This document shows, piece by piece, positions 1 to 5,065 of a stretch of DNA of 7,217 nt. This DNA comes from Thioalkalivibrio sp. GTDB lineage: Bacteria; Pseudomonadota; Gammaproteobacteria; Ectothiorhodospirales; Ectothiorhodospiraceae. Under the pieces are notes generated by a model. It was not told the DNA's origin and did no database searches. It saw only the letters and a list, made by a program, of their open reading frames with translations. Within the stretch, counting starts at the first letter, position 1. Every line of letters begins with the position of its first letter. A program made the position numbers and the translations under genes. The DNA lies in NCBI GenBank assembly GCA_007136145.1, contig SLHN01000310.1, positions 1 through 7,217 of the forward strand, in the 5' to 3' direction.

Positions 1-392
1 CGCGCCGCCCCGGACCCGCAAGGGCAGGCTTCGTTCATCCCACGACTACTCTTGTCCCGCTTGCTCATCATGGCCGACATGTCTAACGAAATAGGGTGGA
101 GCAAGTCAACGCAAGATCATGGTTTGGCGTGGGATCCCACGTTCCAGCACGTTACACCGCGAAGCCTTGGCTTGTGGGATCCAGGCGCCCACGAAACCGG
201 GCTGCCGGGTGCATGGCATTCACGCCGCGGGATTGCTGCGCTGCGCAACGCATCCCAGAGCCGTCTATACTCGCTGCAGTGCCACCGTTTTCCACTCATG
301 CTGCCGGCGTTCGCCCAAAGTCGCCCCCGTTATAGCGCGTCGCGAGACCTTGAGCGCAGCACTAACGCATCCCCATCCACTGGAGGTTTCGC
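1..392. other. Gene-poor upstream region with palindromes
   Basis: No convincing gene is seen here. One frame is open from the left edge to about base 540, but it runs into the start of the binding-protein gene, has no recognisable protein character and reads as a GC-rich shadow. The stretch is rich in dyads: a perfect 14-bp palindrome at 128-141, the near-palindrome AAGCC-TT-GGCTT at 162-173, and GTGGG/CCCAC arms at 174-178 and 188-192. A TATACT box at 266-271 resembles a -10 element but has no good -35 partner at 16-18 bp. The tail of an upstream gene could occupy the first ~90 bases, but this cannot be decided from the window. The region probably carries the promoter and control sites of the gene that starts at 393. 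Confidence 0.5.
128..141. promoter_or_regulatory. 14-bp perfect palindrome, candidate operator
   Basis: CGTGGGATCCCACG is its own reverse complement. The nine bases GTGGGATCC recur in direct orientation at 174-182, 45 bp downstream, which is close to four helical turns. A symmetric site plus a second part-site on one face of the DNA is a common layout for a dimeric regulator. The site lies about 250 bp upstream of the binding-protein start. No regulator gene is in the window and the motif matches no operator I can name. Confidence 0.3.
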
Positions 393-1664
393 ATGCGCGA
401 AAAAGGGAAGTTTCAACCACTTTGGCTCGGCGCCACAGCGCTCGCGCTGTTGGTACTGGCCGGCGTGGCTGACAGCTCCGAGCACCCGCCCAACCAGCCC
501 CACGAACGGGAGGTGCTGCTCGGCGGCCTGTTCTCCCTGACCGGAAACTGGGCCACGCTCGGAAGAGCGAGCGCGGTTGCGGTGGAAATCGCCGTGGACG
601 AGATCAACCGCTACCTCGAGGGCAATGCGGCAGGCCTACGCTTCCGGGTTGCCGTCATGGACACGCAACTCGAACCCGAGCGAGCCTTGGACAAGGTACG
701 CGAGCTCCACTCACGCGGCGCCCAGATCCTGATCGGACCTCAATCGAGCGCCGAGGTCGCGCATCTCAAATCCTACGTCGACGCCAACGATCTGCTGCTG
801 GTAAGCCACTCAAGCACCGCCGGCAACCTCGCCATCCCGGGCGACAACATCTTCCGATTCACTCCTTCGGACGTGCCCGAGGCCGCTGCGAACTCGGCCA
901 TGATGTGGGAAGACGGAATACGCGCCGTGGTACCGGTCTGGCGCGATGACGCAGGCAACGCAGGGCTCGAGGCGGCCACACGCGCTGCCTTCTCCTCGCT
1001 CGGCGGAACGGTCCTGGAGGGGGTGAAATACGAGCCAGCCGTTCAGGACTTCTCCATCGTCGCGGCAACGGGGCGCGAGCAGGTCGAGCTGGCAATCTCC
1101 GAGCATGGAGAGGACCAGGTGGCAGTCTATCTCGCGGCCTTCGACGAGGTGGCTCAACTCTTCGTGAGCGCCGCGACGGACCCGGTGCTCGGTGCTGTGC
1201 GCTGGTACGGCAGCAATGGCGTGGCGCTCAGCGACGCGCTGGTCGGCAACCCGACAGCCGCCGAGTTCGCAGCCCGCACCGGCTACCCCAACCCCGTTTT
1301 CGGGCGGGACGAGGGTGCACGCGAGATCTGGGGGCCGCTGGTCGAGCAGATCCGCGCACGCACCGGGAACGAGCCGGACGGCTTCGCGCTCGCCGTCTAC
1401 GACGCGGTCTGGGTCGCGGCGAGAGGCTACACGGCCTCGGGCGCGACGCAGGATATCGAGCGGCTGAAACATGCCTTCACCACGGCCGCGGCCACACACT
1501 ACGGTGCAACCGGGTGGGCCGTGCTCAACGAGGCCGGGGACCGCCGTTACGGCGACTTCGATTTCTGGGCGATCCGGATGCGGGACGGCGCGCCACGCTG
1601 GACCCGGGTGGCTGTGTACGAAGGCCGCACAGGACGGCTGAACCGTCTGGAAAACGCGCAGTGA
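393..1664 (+). CDS. Periplasmic ligand-binding protein, branched-chain amino acid/amide ABC-receptor family (orphan)
   Basis: This is a 423-residue exported solute-binding protein of the type I periplasmic fold (Peripla_BP_6, LivK/UrtA/AmiC-like). Residues 1 to about 27 form a signal peptide (basic start, then LGATALALLVLAG). There is no lipobox cysteine, and no cysteine anywhere in the protein. The mature part begins with the family signature VLLGGLFSLTGNWATLG (41-57), followed by a helix with DEIN (69-72). IGPQSSAEV (114-122) and SHSSTAGNLAIPGDNIFRFTPSD (138-160) are the usual lobe-I ligand-contact region. A GGAGG at 382-386, 6 nt before the ATG, supports the start. No permease or ATPase gene is adjacent, so it may serve a distant transporter or act as a sensor or chaperone-like receptor. 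The ligand cannot be told from the sequence; leucine-type amino acids, amides, urea or other small molecules are all possible. The family call is firm and the ligand is unknown. Confidence 0.9.
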   Translation: MREKGKFQPLWLGATALALLVLAGVADSSEHPPNQPHEREVLLGGLFSLTGNWATLGRASAVAVEIAVDEINRYLEGNAAGLRFRVAVMDTQLEPERALDKVRELHSRGAQILIGPQSSAEVAHLKSYVDANDLLLVSHSSTAGNLAIPGDNIFRFTPSDVPEAAANSAMMWEDGIRAVVPVWRDDAGNAGLEAATRAAFSSLGGTVLEGVKYEPAVQDFSIVAATGREQVELAISEHGEDQVAVYLAAFDEVAQLFVSAATDPVLGAVRWYGSNGVALSDALVGNPTAAEFAARTGYPNPVFGRDEGAREIWGPLVEQIRARTGNEPDGFALAVYDAVWVAARGYTASGATQDIERLKHAFTTAAATHYGATGWAVLNEAGDRRYGDFDFWAIRMRDGAPRWTRVAVYEGRTGRLNRLENAQ

Positions 1665-1689
1665 ACACGCGATCATCAAGGATTATCGG

Positions 1690-1704
1690 GCCCCGCCTCG
1701 GGGC
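1690..1704 (+). terminator. Compact GC hairpin after the binding-protein gene
   Basis: GCCCCG (1690-1695) pairs perfectly with CGGGGC (1699-1704) around a CCT loop, 25 bp after the stop codon. There is no T-run behind it, so it is not a classical intrinsic terminator. It could be a weak terminator or a 3'-end stabiliser. Confidence 0.3.
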
Positions 1705-1746
1705 GATGGCCTGATACGAACCCTGAGGCGCAGTACGAATGACACG

Positions 1747-2352
1747 ATGACTGGCGACGACATCACGATTCGGGTCCTCACCGGGCGCGACACTGACCTG
1801 AAGGCTTACGTCGACGATCTGGCGCGACTCCGGATCACGGTGTTCCGCGATTTCCCCTACCTCTACGCCGGCTCGCTCGACTACGAGCGCAACTACCTGC
1901 GCACGTACTTCGATTGCCCGGACAGCGTCATCGTACTGGCGTTGGCCGACAACACCGTGGTCGGCGCTTCGACCGGGCTGCCGCTGGAAGCCGAACAGAC
2001 AGAATTTCAGCAGCCTTTTCTTGACGCCGGCATCGACCCGAAAACCCGGTTCTACGGGGGCGAATCAGTGCTGCTGCCGGCGTATCGCGGACGCGGAATC
2101 TACCGCGCCTTTTTCGCCGGCCGCGAGAACCACGCGCGTGAACTCGGGCGCTTCAGCCACATGACCTTCTGCGCTGTCCAGCGCCCGGATGACCACCCAC
2201 GCCGACCGCCGGATTACGTGCCATTGGACGCAATCTGGACACGCTTCGGTTATAGCCGGCGCGACGATCTCGTGACGCGCTTCGAGTGGCCGGACCTTGA
2301 CCAGTCGCAACCGAGCGCCAAGCCCATGGTGTTCTGGGAAAAGCCGCTGTAA
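1747..2352 (+). CDS. GNAT-family N-acetyltransferase
   Basis: This is a 201-residue cytoplasmic protein with the GCN5-related acetyltransferase fold. The acetyl-CoA pyrophosphate-binding loop (motif A) is visible at 107-120, SVLLPAYRGRGIYR, which carries the R-x-x-G-x-G/A pattern. It follows the strand FYGGE (102-106). A preceding strand pair VIVLALADNTVVGAST (61-76) is typical of the central sheet, and the C-terminal RFGYSRRDDL (166-175) fits motif B, where many GNATs end in an FGY turn. There is no signal peptide. The acceptor could be an amino acid, a small amine or a protein; nothing identifies it. The start is the ATG at 1747, but a GAGG at 1726-1729 lies 17 nt upstream, too far for efficient direct use. 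It is better placed for a tiny four-codon frame at 1739-1750 that overlaps this start. The gene lies 82 bp after the binding-protein gene and could be transcribed from the same promoter. Confidence 0.85.
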   Translation: MTGDDITIRVLTGRDTDLKAYVDDLARLRITVFRDFPYLYAGSLDYERNYLRTYFDCPDSVIVLALADNTVVGASTGLPLEAEQTEFQQPFLDAGIDPKTRFYGGESVLLPAYRGRGIYRAFFAGRENHARELGRFSHMTFCAVQRPDDHPRRPPDYVPLDAIWTRFGYSRRDDLVTRFEWPDLDQSQPSAKPMVFWEKPL

Positions 2353-2390
2353 TCATCATCGGTCCAGGGCCGAGCGCGAATGCCGGCACG

Positions 2391-2407
2391 CCCCGGAATC
2401 CGGGGGC
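2391..2407 (+). terminator. Terminator-like hairpin after the GNAT gene
   Basis: CCCCGG (2391-2396) and CCGGGG (2400-2405) form a 6-bp all-GC stem around AAT, which can be extended to 7 bp with G2390/C2407 across a one-base bulge. It lies 38 bp after the GNAT stop and is followed by the partly T-rich TGTCTT rather than a real T-run. It plausibly separates the upstream pair of genes from the sulfur block, but termination efficiency cannot be judged. Confidence 0.35.
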
Positions 2408-2419
2408 TGTCTTGGCGTG

Positions 2420-2437
2420 ACTTTCCGAAAGTTGACA
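2420..2437 (+). promoter_or_regulatory. Inverted repeat overlapping a consensus -35 box
   Basis: ACTTTC (2420-2425) and GAAAGT (2427-2432) form a 13-bp dyad centred on C2426. The last T of the dyad is the first base of TTGACA at 2432-2437, a perfect sigma-70 -35 hexamer. The -10 at the expected distance is poor (TAACCA at 2456-2461, 18-bp spacer), so an activator may be needed or the promoter may lie elsewhere. It would drive the FadL-like gene and sulfur oxygenase reductase. The dyad and box are seen directly; their regulatory use is inferred. Confidence 0.3.
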
Positions 2438-2560
2438 GGGACCGGTATCAATGGGTAACCATGCGTGCCGTCGGGGATGATGGCCGCCAGCCGAAACATG
2501 GCTGCTGTTGGTATCCGACCACAACAAGTGAAGAATAATCGACCAAAACAAGAATCACAT

Positions 2561-2577
2561 GGAGGAAGTAACCCTTG
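2561..2577 (+). promoter_or_regulatory. Ribosome binding site fixing a TTG start
   Basis: GGAGGAAG at 2561-2568 is a near-perfect Shine-Dalgarno sequence. Counting from GGAGG, it lies 9 nt before the TTG at 2575-2577. The ATG at 2559 overlaps the ribosome site itself and opens a different frame, so TTG is the best start. The 40 bases before the site are strikingly A-rich (2520-2560, many CAA/GAA runs) and look like an unstructured leader of a well-translated message. Confidence 0.7.
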
Positions 2578-3906
2578 GCATATTCAAGACGCGCGATCAG
2601 CGCAGCCGTGGTCCTGGCGATCACGGGATTGGGGGGAATGCTGTCCATCCCGCAGACCGCGGAGGCCACGTTCGGATACTACGGTTACGGGTACGGCACC
2701 CAGAGCAAGGGCATGGGTGGCGCCGGAACCGCACTGGCATTGGATCCGCTGGCGGGGCTCACGAATCCAGCCAGCCTGGTGCATCTGGGCAACATGTGGG
2801 CGGGCGGCGCCACGCTGTTCAATCCCAACCGCTCCTATACGGCGGACGCCAATTTTCAGCCCCCGATGGGCCCGGGAGATCCAACTTTCATCACTCCGGG
2901 GCGAATCAAGAGTGGGACCGACTGGTTCCTGATCCCCAATTTCGCGCGCAACTGGAAGCTCGACGACGATACAGCGATCACGCTCACGCTCGCGGGCAAC
3001 GGCGGCATGAATACCGACTACCGCACAGCCGTGTTCGAGAACTTCGCGCCGCCCGGTGCGCCGGCGCAGTTCCAGGCGTCCAGCCCCACCGGAATCGACC
3101 TGATGCAGCTGGCCGTCGGCGTCAGCTACTCGCGCCGTCTGAACGACCAGCATAGTATCGGCATCACGCCGATCTTCGCGGTGCAAGGCTTCAAGGCCAC
3201 CGGACTCGAACCCTTCCGCGGAGTCTCGAAGTACCCGGACAAGGTCACCAACAACGGTCGCGACCTCTCGTATGGTGCCGGAATACGAATTGGCTGGATG
3301 GGGCAGATCACCGATGAACTGAGCCTCGGGGCCTCGTATCAGAGCAAGCTGAAGATGAGCCGTTTCAAGGACTACAAGGGTTTGTTTGCCGAGGGGGGAA
3401 GGTTCGATATTGCCGGGACCTGGAATATCGGGCTGGGCTACAAGGTAACGCCCGATGTAACCGTGGCATTCGATGTGCAGCGCTACCTGTTCTCGGATGT
3501 GAGGGCGATCGCCAACGCCGGTGACCTTCCGATCGCGCCGGGCTCGATCGTCATGGGCACCAGGGACGGTCTTGGTTTCGGCTGGAAGGACGTCACCGCC
3601 TACAAGCTCGGCGTGCAGTGGCAGCAAAGCCCGAAGCTCACTCTCCGCGCCGGTGTCGCACACGGCAGCCAGCCGGTTCCCAGCAGCCAGGCGCTGTTCA
3701 ACATTCTGGCCCCGGGCGTGACCCAGCGGCACTACACATTGGGCCTGAGTTACCGCATAAGCGACCGCAGCGAAATCTCGGGATCCTTCATGCACGCGCC
3801 TCGGGAACGGGTTCGGGGAACCAACCCGAACACCGGGCCTCAGACAGGGTTCATCCAGATGGATCAGAACGAACTCGAGCTGACGTTCACCCGATACCTG
3901 AACTGA
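2575..3906 (+). CDS. FadL/TodX/OmpP1-family outer-membrane transport protein
   Basis: This 443-residue beta-barrel protein belongs to the family that carries hydrophobic compounds through the outer membrane, such as long-chain fatty acids (FadL) and toluene (TodX). A signal peptide covers residues 1-31, with probable cleavage after AEA and before TFGYYGYGYG. The N-terminal hatch carries the family signature KGMGGAGTALALDPLAGLTNPASL (45-68) with the NPA motif. The rest alternates hydrophobic strands with polar loops, and it ends in LELTFTRYLN, an amphipathic last strand of the type used for barrel assembly, although the last residue is Asn rather than Phe. Translation begins at TTG behind a strong ribosome site. 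The sulfur oxygenase reductase gene starts only 41 bp after the stop, with no terminator between, so the two are probably co-transcribed. That suggests the cargo may be sulfur, polysulfide or another hydrophobic sulfur species rather than a fatty acid. The family is clear; the substrate is inference. Confidence 0.92.
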   Translation: MAYSRRAISAAVVLAITGLGGMLSIPQTAEATFGYYGYGYGTQSKGMGGAGTALALDPLAGLTNPASLVHLGNMWAGGATLFNPNRSYTADANFQPPMGPGDPTFITPGRIKSGTDWFLIPNFARNWKLDDDTAITLTLAGNGGMNTDYRTAVFENFAPPGAPAQFQASSPTGIDLMQLAVGVSYSRRLNDQHSIGITPIFAVQGFKATGLEPFRGVSKYPDKVTNNGRDLSYGAGIRIGWMGQITDELSLGASYQSKLKMSRFKDYKGLFAEGGRFDIAGTWNIGLGYKVTPDVTVAFDVQRYLFSDVRAIANAGDLPIAPGSIVMGTRDGLGFGWKDVTAYKLGVQWQQSPKLTLRAGVAHGSQPVPSSQALFNILAPGVTQRHYTLGLSYRISDRSEISGSFMHAPRERVRGTNPNTGPQTGFIQMDQNELELTFTRYLN

Positions 3907-3947
3907 TCCACTGATTCTGAACCCCGACCCCAATCTCTGGAGAGCCG

Positions 3948-4889
3948 ATGAACACGGATATCAAGGCACTGTTCGATGCCGAGCCCGCTTCACCCCTGTA
4001 CGTCGCGATCAACCGCGTGATGGTGGAGAACAACCCCAACCTGATGCGCATGATGCGACAGGCCAGTTCCGAAATGTGCCTGGCGACCGCATTGACCCCC
4101 GGATTCCGGGGCTTCGACCTGATGCGACAGACCGGGAGCTGCCCGATGGGCATGCGCTGGGGCGCCAGCACCGACATGACCCAGGAACTTTCGCATATCT
4201 GGATCGACCAGTTCACCTACTGGGATAGCATCGAGGCGCACGAGGACTTCCACGAGACCTTCGAGGACGTGGTGGTTACCGCGTGTGACAAGTGTGGCAA
4301 CGTGCTGCTCGATGGCCCGGAAGAGCCGGTGTACCGCATTGTGAAAAGCCACATGCCCAAACTGGTATCGCTTAACCAGTTCGAGCATGCGCGCGCTGCT
4401 GGCCGGAACCTCGCGCATATCGCGGTGGACTCCGGGCGCACCGTGACCGTACTGGCAACCCACCATGTGCGTCCGGGCAAGGAAGCCGAGTTCGAGGATG
4501 GTGAAATCCAGACCATGGAACTCCTGCGCGAGACCAATGGCATGATCGGCTATCAGATCCTGAAACGCGTCGGCATCTCCACGCTGGGATCGGGGCATGC
4601 CACCGTGGATTCGATCATGGAACGGATGAAAGACACGCCGGGGGCCAAACTCCAGCGCACGGCCGAGGTCTGGGAGGGCTACACCATACCCGCTGAATAC
4701 GTGGTGATGGTGGAATGGGAGACGCTCGAGGCCGCGCAGCGCGGCATGCCCCACGTGAACGTGAAGCCGGAGATTCTGTTCGTTCATGGCCCCAAGGTAT
4801 TCAACAACTGCATCCGCATGCCTACGGTGCGCATGGCGGTGTCCATGTTCGCGGAGCAGACCTATCGGGAGGTGCTGCAGCAGGCTTGA
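3948..4889 (+). CDS. sor: Sulfur oxygenase reductase (SOR)
   Basis: SOR is a cytoplasmic, cofactor-independent non-haem iron enzyme that converts elemental sulfur plus O2 to sulfite, thiosulfate and hydrogen sulfide. In characterised members it forms a hollow 24-subunit sphere. All known active-site residues are present when aligned by eye with remembered Acidianus ambivalens SOR. The iron ligands are His98 and His102 (HEDFH; Acidianus H86/H90) and Glu126 (GPEEP; E114). The catalytic cysteine is Cys44 (EMCLATALTPGFRGF; C31), and the CxxC pair is Cys113/Cys116 (CDKCG; C101/C104). The repeated ferredoxin-like halves are visible, with HHVRPGKEAEFEDGEIQTMELL (172-193) opening the second. At 313 residues it is near the usual ~310, with about 12 extra N-terminal residues relative to Acidianus. 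There is no signal peptide. The start ATG follows GGAG (3939-3942) by 5 nt. By eye, the outer-channel methionines of Acidianus (M130, M296, M297) correspond to Leu142, Met300 and Phe301. The Thioalkalivibrio paradoxus enzyme is remembered as having unusually low reductase activity; this protein may be that enzyme or a close relative. Confidence 0.96.
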   Translation: MNTDIKALFDAEPASPLYVAINRVMVENNPNLMRMMRQASSEMCLATALTPGFRGFDLMRQTGSCPMGMRWGASTDMTQELSHIWIDQFTYWDSIEAHEDFHETFEDVVVTACDKCGNVLLDGPEEPVYRIVKSHMPKLVSLNQFEHARAAGRNLAHIAVDSGRTVTVLATHHVRPGKEAEFEDGEIQTMELLRETNGMIGYQILKRVGISTLGSGHATVDSIMERMKDTPGAKLQRTAEVWEGYTIPAEYVVMVEWETLEAAQRGMPHVNVKPEILFVHGPKVFNNCIRMPTVRMAVSMFAEQTYREVLQQA

Positions 4890-4899
4890 CCCGGCAAAC

Positions 4900-4927
4900 G
4901 CGTTTCCTCTTTCGTTCGCGGAAACGC
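4900..4927 (+). terminator. First hairpin after SOR
   Basis: GCGTTTCC (4900-4907) pairs without mismatch with GGAAACGC (4920-4927) around a 12-base loop, starting 11 bases after the SOR stop. The left arm overlaps the 10-bp self-complementary AAACGCGTTT (4896-4905), so alternative folds are possible. No T-run follows the right arm. It could protect the 3' end of the SOR message or act as a weak terminator. Confidence 0.45.
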
Positions 4928-4931
4928 TGGT

Positions 4932-4980
4932 GTGAGAACGGACAGCGGTCGTGGGGTCACCCGCGGTCCGCTGTTCTCAC
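4932..4980 (+). terminator. Second, long compound hairpin after SOR
   Basis: This is a near-continuous stem of about 19 bp. GTGAGAAC (4932-4939) pairs with GTTCTCAC (4973-4980). After a 4-base bulge (4940-4943), AGCGG (4944-4948) pairs with CCGCT (4968-4972). CGTGGG (4950-4955) then pairs with CCCGCG (4960-4965), including one T-G pair, around a GTCA loop. An alternative inner register pairs ACAGCGG (4942-4948) with CCGCTGT (4968-4974). No T-run follows, so strict intrinsic termination is doubtful. An RNA processing, stabilising or partial-termination element that sets SOR apart from the flavoenzyme is more likely. Confidence 0.5.
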
Positions 4981-5065
4981 TCCGTCAGCTCCATGGAATC
5001 ATGTCACCTATCTGTTCACTACGAACTCCCCAACATCCGGACACCCGCGAGATCCGAGGAAATCA

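Noticed and set aside
52..540. Open 162-codon frame on the + strand
   Set aside because: It overlaps the well-supported start of the binding-protein gene, has no ribosome site or recognisable domain, and has low-complexity, Arg/Ser/Pro-rich composition typical of a GC-rich shadow.
810..1679. 289-codon open frame on the - strand opposite the binding protein
   Set aside because: It is antisense shadow with no hydrophobic-core pattern or known motif; the opposite strand is clearly the coding one.
2584..3933. 449-codon open frame on the - strand opposite the FadL-like gene
   Set aside because: It is antisense to a gene with clear family motifs, and its translation is rich in Arg, His and Gly with no domain. 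Long antisense frames are expected in high-GC coding DNA.
4097..4111. CCCCGG-ATT-CCGGGG hairpin, the reverse complement of the one at 2391-2405
   Set aside because: It lies inside sor and encodes the conserved PGFRGF segment around the catalytic cysteine, so the match to the intergenic hairpin is probably coincidence driven by GC-rich codons.
4715..5065. 117-residue upstream extension of the flavoenzyme frame
   Set aside because: It overlaps the sor 3' end and both hairpins, has no homologous character, and the FAD motif starts immediately after the ATG at 5066, which has its own ribosome site.
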